7,971 nt of DNA from an uncultured Prevotellaceae bacterium (GTDB taxonomy: Bacteria; Bacteroidota; Bacteroidia; Bacteroidales; Bacteroidaceae). The stretch covers positions 1 to 7,971 of the forward strand of contig OMTC01000069.1 of the NCBI GenBank assembly GCA_900313845.1. The letters run 5' to 3'. The position numbers and the translations under genes are program-made. The notes beneath the pieces are model-generated. The model was not told the origin of the DNA. It ran no database searches and was given only the letters and a program-made list of their open reading frames with translations. This document shows, piece after piece, positions 1 through 6,076 of this stretch. How positions within the stretch are numbered: position 1 is the first letter of the stretch; the number at the start of each line of letters is the position of its first letter.

Positions 1-2
1 TC

Positions 3-212
3 ATAGAGGCACAATTCGTGGGTATGACTATACCTGATAAACCGACAAGCCCAAAGCAAAGATACTATCTTACAGACAGCGGTAGGAAACTGCTCGCTAA
101 TGTGACTTGTAGTCCCAATTCAAGTGATTTGATGGAAAAAGTCAATTATATGATTGGAAATCTAAGTGAGGAAGAAAAGCGTATTGCATTGGAGTTGTTA
201 AACAAAGGATAA
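3..212 (+). CDS. C-terminal fragment of a probable MarR-like winged-helix regulator (5' end outside window)
   Basis: The frame is open to the left edge, so this is the 3' end of a longer gene; internal GTG (18) and ATG (24) codons are probably not the start. The visible part is about 69 residues and ends in TAA. It contains RYYLTDSGRKLL, which matches the end of the wing in winged-helix regulators (LTxxGRxLL), and about 22 residues later LSEEEKRIALELL, which resembles the C-terminal dimerisation helix of MarR proteins (LSxEExxxLxxLL). If so, the protein is a small cytoplasmic DNA-binding regulator whose recognition helix lies outside the window. The family call is an inference from two short motifs. 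PadR-like or other winged-helix proteins are alternatives. The hairpins that follow may end its transcript. No functional link to the next gene is visible. Confidence 0.55.
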   Translation: MEAQFVGMTIPDKPTSPKQRYYLTDSGRKLLANVTCSPNSSDLMEKVNYMIGNLSEEEKRIALELLNKG

Positions 213-266
213 TCTTTTGTCATTGTCTTGTATCGTAAAGAGTTTATTTGATAAAAAAAGGGGAGA

Positions 267-306
267 TTGCGACAAATTTTGAGGGGGTTCCTTCGGTTTG
301 TCGCAA
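267..306. repeat. Perfect 10-base inverted repeat TTGCGACAAA / TTTGTCGCAA
   Basis: Bases 267-276 and 297-306 are exact reverse complements separated by 20 bases. As RNA this forms a 10-pair stem 54 bases after the MarR-like stop codon, so it may act in 3' end formation. There is no T-run directly after it on the plus strand. On the minus strand the stem is followed by a run of seven T (complement of 251-257), but no minus-strand gene ends here. The core TTGTCGCAA recurs at 317-325, so the repeat could also be a protein-binding site. Confidence 0.5.
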
Positions 307-314
307 GATAAGGG

Positions 315-330
315 GCTTGTCGTAACAAGC
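315..330 (+). terminator. Small hairpin GCTTGT-CGTA-ACAAGC, possible terminator of the MarR-like gene
   Basis: A perfect 6-pair stem with a CGTA tetraloop. A T-run starts only 17 bases later (348-355), so it is not a textbook intrinsic terminator. The T-run also belongs to the promoter of the next gene. The loop side carries TTGTCGTAA, a one-mismatch copy of the motif in the larger inverted repeat just upstream. Confidence 0.35.
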
Positions 331-352
331 TGAGATGAAAAGTGTGATTTTT

Positions 353-384
353 TTTGACAAGGCGTTTTTTTCACCATATCTTTG
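353..384 (+). promoter_or_regulatory. Bacteroidetes housekeeping promoter for the PepSY-like gene
   Basis: TTTG at 353-356 is followed after 20 bases by TATCTTTG at 377-384, an exact match to the Bacteroidetes -7 consensus TAnnTTTG. Transcription would start near 391, giving a leader of about 59 bases. The leader is A-rich and lacks a Shine-Dalgarno sequence before ATG 450, as is common in this phylum. Confidence 0.72.
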
Positions 385-449
385 CGATGTCAAAAAAAAC
401 AAAACAATCTAAATTCAAATAATTATTAACAATTAAAAACTATAAGACA

Positions 450-896
450 ATGAAAACTATATTCCGCAACATCAGTTTGGCACTTGTAGCCCTTTTCACA
501 GTTTCAACAACCGCAATGGCTGACGACGACAGACCAATCGATTTCTCTCAACTGCCTAAGACAGCCCAGGCTACAGTAAAGAAGCATTTTGCTTCAAGTG
601 AGGTACTCTACTCTACTCAGGACGGTATCATCTTCAAGTCTTACGACGTAGTGTTCGCCAATGGTGACAAGATTGAGTTCGACTCGAAAGGCAACTGGAA
701 GGATGTAGATATGATGAGTGGCGCTGTTCCTACCGCTTTTGTTCCTGCACAAATCCAGAATTTCGTGAAGAAAAGCTATCCAGGCACCAAGATTACGAAG
801 ATTGACCGCGATGCTCGTGACTATGAAATCGAACTCTCGAATGGTCTTGACCTCAAGTTCAACAAGAGTGGTAGATTGATTGAAATCGACGACTAA
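450..896 (+). CDS. Secreted PepSY-like (BLIP-fold type) protein, two tandem repeats
   Basis: A 148-residue protein with a clear Sec signal peptide: basic start MKTIFRN, hydrophobic core, and probable cleavage after AMA at residue 24, before DDD. The mature 124 residues fall into two similar halves (about 31-87 and 97-148). Each has the pattern LP/VPxxxQxxVKKxF/YP, then Y/F-E/D-V, N-G-D/L, a beta strand ending in F-D/N, S, K/S-G, and a final acidic strand. This matches the PepSY-like proteins of Bacteroidetes (Pfam PepSY_like, formerly DUF2874), which have a fold like beta-lactamase inhibitor protein. Such proteins are exported; their job is mostly unknown and no enzyme activity is expected. 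There are no cysteines and no lipobox, so it is probably periplasmic and soluble. The gene has its own promoter and terminator, so it looks monocistronic. The family call is fairly sure; the role is not known. Confidence 0.85.
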   Translation: MKTIFRNISLALVALFTVSTTAMADDDRPIDFSQLPKTAQATVKKHFASSEVLYSTQDGIIFKSYDVVFANGDKIEFDSKGNWKDVDMMSGAVPTAFVPAQIQNFVKKSYPGTKITKIDRDARDYEIELSNGLDLKFNKSGRLIEIDD

Positions 897-920
897 TGAC
901 GGAGTCCCTCCCCCTAAAAA

Positions 921-948
921 TGAAGAATGAAGAATGTAGAATGAAGAA
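921..948. repeat. Four tandem copies of TGAAGAA between C-rich and G-rich arms
   Basis: Copies lie at 921-927, 928-934, 935-941 (TGTAGAA, one change) and 942-948. The array is flanked by a C-rich block at 906-916 and a G-rich block at 950-960 that can pair in 9 of 11 positions (CC facing AA in the middle), so the array would sit in the loop of a hairpin. It lies just after the PepSY-like stop codon. No coding potential is evident. Confidence 0.7.
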
Positions 949-974
949 TTAGGAAGAGGGGTTGGTGATGAAAG

Positions 975-1030
975 ACATCGAGCATACATTTGTGCGACAG
1001 ATAATGGCACTTATGTATGCTCGATGTTTT
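975..1030 (+). terminator. Intrinsic terminator of the PepSY-like gene
   Basis: ACATCGAGCATACAT (975-989) pairs perfectly with 1013-1027, a 15-base stem. Inside it, GTGC (992-995) can pair with GCAC (1007-1010) across a small TT/TT internal loop. The stem runs into TTTTATTTAG on the plus strand. It lies about 80 bases after the stop codon of the PepSY-like gene. Only a weak T-tract follows on the minus strand, so it is mainly a plus-strand terminator, although it could also stop read-through from the convergent regulator gene. Confidence 0.8.
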
Positions 1031-1067
1031 ATTTAGTAATTGTAAAAAACTTGGTACGATTTTTTAA

Positions 1068-1179
1068 AGGAAAGAAATTAGAATAATTAGAATAATTACT
1101 CCAAAAATATGGTGTTGTTTAAAACAAATAAACATGTTATTTCTGATAAAATTATTCTAATTATTCTAATTTCTTTCCT
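1068..1179. repeat. Perfect 30-base inverted repeat around a 52-base centre, between convergent genes
   Basis: The left arm (1068-1097) and right arm (1150-1179) are exact reverse complements over 30 bases; pairing stops at once outside. Each arm contains two copies of the 9-base unit TTAGAATAA or its complement. The 52-base centre contains the palindrome TTGTTTAAAACAA (1115-1127) and, on the minus strand, an exact TAnnTTTG box (1102-1109). No T-run follows the stem on either strand, there is no open reading frame inside, and no clear target-site duplication beyond AA. It could be a small non-autonomous mobile element, a very stable RNA stem protecting the 3' end of the regulator transcript, or an invertible segment. 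Confidence 0.8.
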
Positions 1180-1246
1180 AAGACAACACGTGTCATTTTT
1201 TATTGTTACTTAATTTCTTAAAGGAGAATGGTTTTTAAAGGTGTTT

Positions 1247-4200
1247 CTATTCCAGTAGTTTCTTCAACGCTTCGTCGTTGAGGTTGTTGGAGTAGTAGGC
1301 GACGAATTCTTTTGGTGTCATGCCAAAATAATCGTGGAAATTGTTGGAGAAATAACTGTGGGAGGAGAATCCAACTTTATAGGCTATTTCAGAGATATTC
1401 GCTTTGTTGTTGACGAGCAGGTAAGCGGCATGCTTCAGGCGAATACTGCGGATGAATGCGTTTGGCGAGATGCCGAAATGCTCCTTCAGCTTGCGGTTGA
1501 GATGCACACGACTGATGCCCACATCCTCACTCAGCTGTTGCACACCGTATTCGTTGTCGTCGATGTGCGACATGATGGAGTCGTTGACTCGCTTGAGGAA
1601 TTTCTCTTCTGCGCTGTCCATGCTGACGGCACTGTAGTTGTGACCGATTTCGGTGCGACGCATCTTGTTGCGAATGGTTTCGCGCACGCGCAGCACTTGG
1701 TTGAGGGCACTGCGAAGAAGTTGCAGGTTGAACGGCTTCGGCAGGAAGTGGTCGGCTTGGAGCGTGATGGACTGGAGTTGCGAATCCTCGTTGTTTTCGC
1801 TCGTGAGGATGATGACAGCGATGTTGTCCGTGTCGGGATTCTCTTTGATGCGTCGGCAGAGTTCGTAGCCATTGCCATCAGGCATGATGAGGTCGGACAC
1901 AACCACGTCGGGACGATGGGTGAGGAGTAGGCTCCATGCCTCGTTTCCAGAATTGGCGGTATAGACGTTGTAGTCCTTCCTGAGCCCGTTTGCCACGTAG
2001 AGACACAGTTCCTTGTCGTCATCGACCACCATCACGGTGTATCTTGTTTTCTTCAAGTCTTCCTCTGGTGTGTCGGCTGATTCCTCGGTGGCAGTGAGGA
2101 TTTCAACTGCTTTCTTTTCTTCCGACAAATTTTCCTCTTCTTCCTGATTGATGGTTTCAGGAATGCTGGTGGCAGGTTCCGTCTTTTCTATGAGTGGTTC
2201 GGTGGCAATCTCCTCCTTTTTGAGGTGGGCATTACCGAGTGGCAGACGAATGATGAATTCCACACCGTCGGTGCCTACATTATGGGCTGAGATGTGTCCG
2301 TGGTGGAGTCGCATGAGTTCGTAGCAGAGATTGAGGCCGATGCCTGAACCCATCGCGCTTTGTTCCTTGTTGCCTTGGTAGAAACGTTCCCACAGGTGGT
2401 TGATGTCGGAATCATCGAGGTGAGAACCGCTGTTGTAGATGCGTGTTTCGAGATATTCCAAGATGTGTGGGTCGTCGAATACCTTTCGGTTGTTGTCGTC
2501 GAAACCATTGATGTGGCAGGTGGTGCGGACAAGAATACGTCCGTCGGTTGGCGTGAACTTGAATGCGTTGGAAAGGAGGTTGGTGAGCACCTTCTCGAAA
2601 TGGATAGGGTCGAGCCACACCTGTACGCTCTTTTCTTCGGACTCGGAGGTGAAGGTGATGTTCTTGGCAGTGGCAAGTCCTGAGAAGGAAGCCATCATGT
2701 CGTTGGCATAGCGTATGTATTCCACTTCGCGGAAAGCAAGCTGGAACTGTCCGTTATCGATTTTGCGCACGTCGGTGATTTGGTTCACCACGCGCAACAT
2801 GCGGTCGCAATTTCGCTGCATCACCTGATAGTTCTCCTGATGCTCAGGGTTGGTGTCCTCCTTCTGCAACTGTTTGAGAGGGGAGAGAATCATGGTGAGT
2901 GGCGAGCGCAACTCATGGGCGATGCTGGTGAAAAGACGGAGTTTCGATTCTTTTACGCGCTCGTTCTGCATGGACTCACGGAGACGTGCGCGAGCCTTTC
3001 GGCGCTCATGGAGAACGGAATAGATGTAGTAGCCAATGGCGGCAGCCAATGCAAGATAAATGAGTGTCATCCACCACGAAGCATACCAAGGTGCAGGCAC
3101 GCGGATGGTGATTGTGCGCTCGGAATATTCATCGGGCTCATCCTCGAAGTAAGCTCGCACTTGAAAGTCGTAGGTGCCCGAAGGGAGTGAAGCATAGTAG
3201 GCCTGTGCATCCTGGGCAGAAGTGGTGTGCCAGTCGTCCTCATAACCCTTCAGTTTGTAGTCGTAATTGATGCGGTCGGGAATGGTGAGTTCAGGCACAC
3301 TGAAGGAAATCATGAAAGAATTCTCACCCATAGGGAGTTTTGCCTTCGAAGCTGTAAAGATGGAGGCGTCGAGAATGTTGTTTTCAGCGTTTTCCTTGAA
3401 TTCCACCATCTGGTTGCCTACGCGGAAACTGGTGAAACTGATTGGTTTGATGACCTGCGGCAAGGAGAGAATCTTGTGGGAATCGAAGTAGATGATACCG
3501 TTGTCGCCACCGAAGCAGATGTTGCCATCGGGCAGAAGGATGGAAGTGCCACCGTGAAACTCACCGATATAGAAACCATCGAAAGAGTGGAAACGGATGA
3601 GTTTGTTCGTCTTCAGATTGATACACCCCAATCCCTTATTGCAAGAAGACGAGAACCAGAGGTAGTCGCCTGAGAGCTCGAATGCTTTGATTTTATCATC
3701 TTTCAGCATTTCTGTGAGTGGGTCATCCACCAGTTTTTGCTGTTGCTTGTCGTAGATGAAAAGTCCGTGGTCGGTACCGAAGAGGATGCGGTTTCCTATC
3801 TGAATGCGATTGGCGGTAGAAACGACGACGTTGTCGATGAGAGTGATTTGTTTGGTTTTGTTGGTCTTTGGGTTGTGCACAAAAGTGGACATGGCATCGT
3901 TAATCCAAAGCATGCCATCGTTGTCGATGAAGAGTTCGTTCACCCATAGGATTTGGTTCTCGTCACCTCGTGCGTACGGTTCCACGGTCTTGTTGGTGAG
4001 GTCGATGCGGAGAACACCGATGCCGTTGGTTCCTGCATAGAGAATGTCGTTCTTTTTATCGTAGGCAAGCGACATGAAACTCATTTCGCGATAGGATTCC
4101 AGGTAGGAAGGTGTGATGAAACGCCCGTTCTCGTAGCACTGCAAACCGCCTCGCCAGCTACCGCACCAAAGGGTGTTGCGCTTATCCACGGCAATGGTCT

Positions 4201-5488
4201 GCACCAGCAGGGAATTGAGCCCTTCGTTCTTGTTTTGGGTGCCACCAGACTGACCGTAAGGAACGCAATAAATGCCGCTTCCATCGGTAGAAATCCACAA
4301 ATCACCGTTGTCGGTGCGAGCGAAATGAGTGACGCACGACGAGTTGCGCCCTTTGCTCGTAGTAGGTCCTGCATAGTGGAAACCTCCTGTTTGACGAGGA
4401 ACGACAAGCAGACCGCGCTGGTAGAGACCTGCAATCAAGTTGCCATCGTTGTCCTCTGCCAGATAATGGACTTTGGTGTAGCTGGTATCGAAATTCTCTG
4501 AAGTTACAGGGTAGGCTTCCAGTTCTTCTGTTTGGCGGTTGATGGTCCATAGTCCGAGGTTGTCGGTACCAAGTATCAATCTGCCGTCCTTGGTGATGAG
4601 GAGCGTCATGCAATAGAGAGAACGCTGATTGTTGGTCAGTTCGCGTACGGTGTTCGTGGCACGCTCATAGACGAGTACACCGTCGTTTGAGGTTGCCATG
4701 TAGATTTTATTCTCCTGAAGGTCCTCGGCGAAACTCATCACATAGCTTCGTGCAAGGATTTGCTGTGCCTGTGCATCAATGTTCAGTTCGATTTCGTTGA
4801 TTTTTTTGCCATCGATGGCAATGAGTCGATGGTTGATATCGTTGGTCCAGATGATGCCTTTGGAATCTACCAGCATCTCGTTTACATAGGTGTTGCCGAT
4901 GATTTGGTTGATTTTGAGCGTCATCCTACTGTCGGGCTTTCTCGTCTTGAGATTCATGACAAAAATGCCCAATCCATCGGAAGGAATGATGACAAGGTCC
5001 TTCTGCGGCAAGTCGAGCATCTGCGTGATAGGATAACCGATTTGGGCTTCATCCACAGATAGTTTGATGCGGGTGAAGTGGTTGGTGGAGATGTCGTATT
5101 CGAAAAGTCCAGCATTGGTCATCACCATGTAGTGGTGGTCGTCGATTTGTCGGATGGACTTGGCTTCGTTGAAGAGCGACTTTCCCGTGAGAGGGTCGGT
5201 GTAGTTGATGTTATGGAAGCGATGTCCATCGAAGAGTTCGAGCGACAGGGAGGTGGAAATCCAAAGCATGTTGGAGTGGTCCACATAGAGCGAACTGATA
5301 TAGCTGCTTTGCAATCCGTGCTCCAAGGTGTAGAGCCTTGCTACTTGAGCCCGTGAGGGGGTGAAAAAGGAAAAGTGAAAGGTGAAAAGGAAAAGAATAA
5401 AAAACAAAGATGCGTTGGTGCTTACAGATTTGTTGGCAAGCACATTCCATAGCTTGTGGCAGCGACACAACAAGCTATCAATATGCAT
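1247..5488 (-). CDS. Hybrid two-component system sensor/regulator (HTCS) of a probable polysaccharide-use locus
   Basis: One protein combines sensor kinase and transcription factor. From ATG 5488 it is 1413 residues. In order: a signal peptide (hydrophobic core about 28-42, cleavage after SRA at 47); about twelve visible Reg_prop beta-propeller blades to about residue 674, with DxxGxLWIST-like motifs; a Y_Y_Y domain (about 714-790); one membrane segment (806-826); a HisKA domain with phosphate acceptor H858 in FTSIAHELRSPL; an ATPase domain with N974 and the GSGIGL box (1047-1052); a Glu-rich linker (about 1087-1149); a receiver with D1156-1158, phospho-acceptor D1199, T1229 and K1251; and an AraC-type DNA-binding domain with two helix-turn-helix parts (about 1316-1337 and 1364-1387). 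In the known family, a glycan oligosaccharide binds the periplasmic part and the receiver-AraC part activates nearby genes; the divergent GH3 gene is the likely target. The frame continues up to ATG 5611 (other ATGs at 5554 and 5536), but that part overlaps hairpins and repeat-like DNA, so I prefer 5488; GTG 5443 would give a shorter signal peptide. The ATPase has NSG (1019-1021) where DxGxG is usual. Confidence 0.93.
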   Translation of the reverse strand: MHIDSLLCRCHKLWNVLANKSVSTNASLFFILFLFTFHFSFFTPSRAQVARLYTLEHGLQSSYISSLYVDHSNMLWISTSLSLELFDGHRFHNINYTDPLTGKSLFNEAKSIRQIDDHHYMVMTNAGLFEYDISTNHFTRIKLSVDEAQIGYPITQMLDLPQKDLVIIPSDGLGIFVMNLKTRKPDSRMTLKINQIIGNTYVNEMLVDSKGIIWTNDINHRLIAIDGKKINEIELNIDAQAQQILARSYVMSFAEDLQENKIYMATSNDGVLVYERATNTVRELTNNQRSLYCMTLLITKDGRLILGTDNLGLWTINRQTEELEAYPVTSENFDTSYTKVHYLAEDNDGNLIAGLYQRGLLVVPRQTGGFHYAGPTTSKGRNSSCVTHFARTDNGDLWISTDGSGIYCVPYGQSGGTQNKNEGLNSLLVQTIAVDKRNTLWCGSWRGGLQCYENGRFITPSYLESYREMSFMSLAYDKKNDILYAGTNGIGVLRIDLTNKTVEPYARGDENQILWVNELFIDNDGMLWINDAMSTFVHNPKTNKTKQITLIDNVVVSTANRIQIGNRILFGTDHGLFIYDKQQQKLVDDPLTEMLKDDKIKAFELSGDYLWFSSSCNKGLGCINLKTNKLIRFHSFDGFYIGEFHGGTSILLPDGNICFGGDNGIIYFDSHKILSLPQVIKPISFTSFRVGNQMVEFKENAENNILDASIFTASKAKLPMGENSFMISFSVPELTIPDRINYDYKLKGYEDDWHTTSAQDAQAYYASLPSGTYDFQVRAYFEDEPDEYSERTITIRVPAPWYASWWMTLIYLALAAAIGYYIYSVLHERRKARARLRESMQNERVKESKLRLFTSIAHELRSPLTMILSPLKQLQKEDTNPEHQENYQVMQRNCDRMLRVVNQITDVRKIDNGQFQLAFREVEYIRYANDMMASFSGLATAKNITFTSESEEKSVQVWLDPIHFEKVLTNLLSNAFKFTPTDGRILVRTTCHINGFDDNNRKVFDDPHILEYLETRIYNSGSHLDDSDINHLWERFYQGNKEQSAMGSGIGLNLCYELMRLHHGHISAHNVGTDGVEFIIRLPLGNAHLKKEEIATEPLIEKTEPATSIPETINQEEEENLSEEKKAVEILTATEESADTPEEDLKKTRYTVMVVDDDKELCLYVANGLRKDYNVYTANSGNEAWSLLLTHRPDVVVSDLIMPDGNGYELCRRIKENPDTDNIAVIILTSENNEDSQLQSITLQADHFLPKPFNLQLLRSALNQVLRVRETIRNKMRRTEIGHNYSAVSMDSAEEKFLKRVNDSIMSHIDDNEYGVQQLSEDVGISRVHLNRKLKEHFGISPNAFIRSIRLKHAAYLLVNNKANISEIAYKVGFSSHSYFSNNFHDYFGMTPKEFVAYYSNNLNDEALKKLLE
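5360..5395. repeat. Near-duplicate GGTGAAAA(A)GGAAAAG units inside the HTCS signal-peptide coding region
   Basis: GGTGAAAAAGGAAAAG (5360-5375) and GGTGAAAAGGAAAAG (5381-5395) differ by a single A and are separated by TGAAA. On the minus strand they encode the Phe-rich hydrophobic core and end of the signal peptide (FLFTFHFSFF). The frame is intact, but the unit length differs by one base, so slippage here could shift the frame. Confidence 0.6.
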
Positions 5489-5558
5489 ACTTAGGTTTTT
5501 TTTCAGAAAGAATAAAAGGTCAGTAATAATTTTCATTTCTAATTGTGGTTTCATGTTA

Positions 5559-5620
5559 GATGCTGGCTTTGGCAGCATCCTCCAGCTCCCCCAAGGGAGA
5601 AGGAAAGCCATTCGGATGGC
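5559..5620 (-). other. Three hairpins in the HTCS leader
   Basis: On the minus-strand transcript there are three stems in a row: GCCAT-CCGA-ATGGC (5607-5620), CTCCC-TTGG-GGGAG (5586-5599) and GATGCTG with a 7-base loop (5559-5579). They lie between the regulator promoter and the preferred start codon. The middle stem resembles the CTCCC/GGGAG repeats scattered between genes in many Prevotella genomes (from memory, unchecked). The ATG at 5611 sits inside the first hairpin, one reason not to use it as the start. Confidence 0.5.
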
Positions 5621-5687
5621 AAACTAAAGCCAACGCCAATGCCAAAGCTAATTATCTTGTTGAAAAAGAAGTTTCAAAATCTGTTTG

Positions 5688-5719
5688 CAAAGTTAAAGTT
5701 TCTTATGATACATTGCAAA
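5688..5719 (-). promoter_or_regulatory. Promoter of the HTCS gene
   Basis: On the minus strand, TTTG (complement of 5716-5719) is followed after 20 bases by TAACTTTG (complement of 5688-5695), an exact Bacteroidetes -7 box at ideal spacing. Transcription would start near 5681, giving a leader of about 190 bases to ATG 5488. A second exact -7 box, TAGCTTTG (5643-5650), lies downstream, but its nearest TTTG is 24 bases away. Regulators of this class are usually expressed constitutively at low level, which suits a consensus promoter. Confidence 0.68.
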
Positions 5720-5730
5720 TTTCACAATTT

Positions 5731-5787
5731 GAATTTTTGTAACATCGGGTAAAAACTGTTGAATTTGCAAACATTATCATGAATTTG
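5731..5787. promoter_or_regulatory. Candidate operator: GAATTT repeats spaced 30 and 20 bases apart
   Basis: GAATTTTTG (5731), GAATTTGCA (5761) and GAATTTGGT (5781) point the same way and start 30 and 20 bases apart, so they lie on one face of the helix. AraC-type domains usually bind direct repeats. The sites lie between the two divergent promoters and upstream of the GH3 -7 box, where an HTCS activator would be expected. The DNA is AT-rich, so chance is possible. Confidence 0.35.
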
Positions 5788-5800
5788 GTATGAACATGAT
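5776..5800. promoter_or_regulatory. Inverted repeat ATCATG-N13-CATGAT in the divergent control region
   Basis: ATCATG (5776-5781) and CATGAT (5795-5800) are perfect inverted half-sites 19 bases apart, about 55 bases upstream of the GH3 -7 box. ATGAA also occurs as a direct repeat 11 bases apart (5779 and 5790) in the same place. Either could be the regulator site; they overlap one GAATTTG copy. Confidence 0.3.
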
Positions 5801-5855
5801 GTGTTGCTTTTGCTTTTTTTGAAGGAAAAGTCAGAATAAATCAATGGAAAAGTAT

Positions 5856-5863
5856 TATCTTTG
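5856..5863 (+). promoter_or_regulatory. Probable -7 box of the GH3 promoter, without a good -33 element
   Basis: TATCTTTG matches TAnnTTTG exactly. At the usual distance upstream (about 5832-5836) there is no TTG; the nearest upstream TTTG (5818-5821) is 34 bases away. A strong -7 box with a missing -33 element fits a promoter that needs an activator such as the divergent HTCS. Transcription would start near 5870, leaving a leader of about 207 bases. Confidence 0.5.
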
Positions 5864-5902
5864 TAGGCGAATCAACATCAATGATAAAATAATCAGGGAT
5901 TT

Positions 5903-6000
5903 AAAGTCAAAGGTCTAAGGTCAAAGGTCTAAGGTCAAAGGTCTAAAGTCAAAGGTCTAAAGTCAAAGGTCTAAAGTCAAAGGTCTAAAGCCAAAAAGAC
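5903..6000. repeat. Tandem array of a 14-base unit (two 7-base halves) in the GH3 leader
   Basis: Six full copies of AARGTCAAAGGTCT run without a break from 5903 to 5986. Copies 1 and 4-6 begin AAAGTCA and copies 2-3 begin AAGGTCA. A seventh, degraded copy follows (5987-6000). Each unit is itself two related heptads, AARGTCA and AAGGTCT. The array lies between the probable transcription start and the GH3 start codon, so it would be transcribed as part of the 5' leader. There are no spacers, so it is not a CRISPR array. Confidence 0.9.
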
Positions 6001-6005
6001 TTGGA

Positions 6006-6074
6006 AATCCTTTCAATCCTTAAAATCCTTGATAAAAAATTAACGTCCTTGATAAAAACAAAATTCTTGATAAA
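6006..6074. repeat. AATCCTT and TCCTTGATAAA repeats directly before the GH3 start
   Basis: AATCCTT occurs three times at 9-base spacing (6006, 6015, 6024). TCCTTGATAAA occurs at 6026 and 6046 and, with one change (TTCTTGATAAA), at 6064. The last copy ends two bases before ATG 6077, so the repeat occupies the ribosome-binding region of the GH3 gene. No Shine-Dalgarno sequence is present. Confidence 0.7.
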
Positions 6075-6076
6075 CC

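Noticed and set aside
594..1010. Minus-strand open frame opposite the PepSY-like gene
   Set aside because: It overlaps a convincing secreted protein and runs through the terminator hairpin and heptad repeat; its translation shows no recognisable domain.
1068..1179. Insertion sequence or ordinary intrinsic terminator
   Set aside because: There is no transposase frame and no clear target duplication, and no T-run follows the stem on either strand.
1334..4501. Several plus-strand frames of 60-200 codons opposite the HTCS gene
   Set aside because: All lie inside one continuous 1413-residue protein whose domains are intact throughout; the frames are by-products of its codon use.
5489..5611. The first 41 codons of the longest HTCS reading frame as true coding sequence
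   Set aside because: They overlap three hairpins and repeat-like DNA and push the signal-peptide core far from the N-terminus. A start at 5536 remains possible.
5903..6000. CRISPR array
   Set aside because: The units are contiguous 14-base repeats with no spacers, and no cas genes are present.
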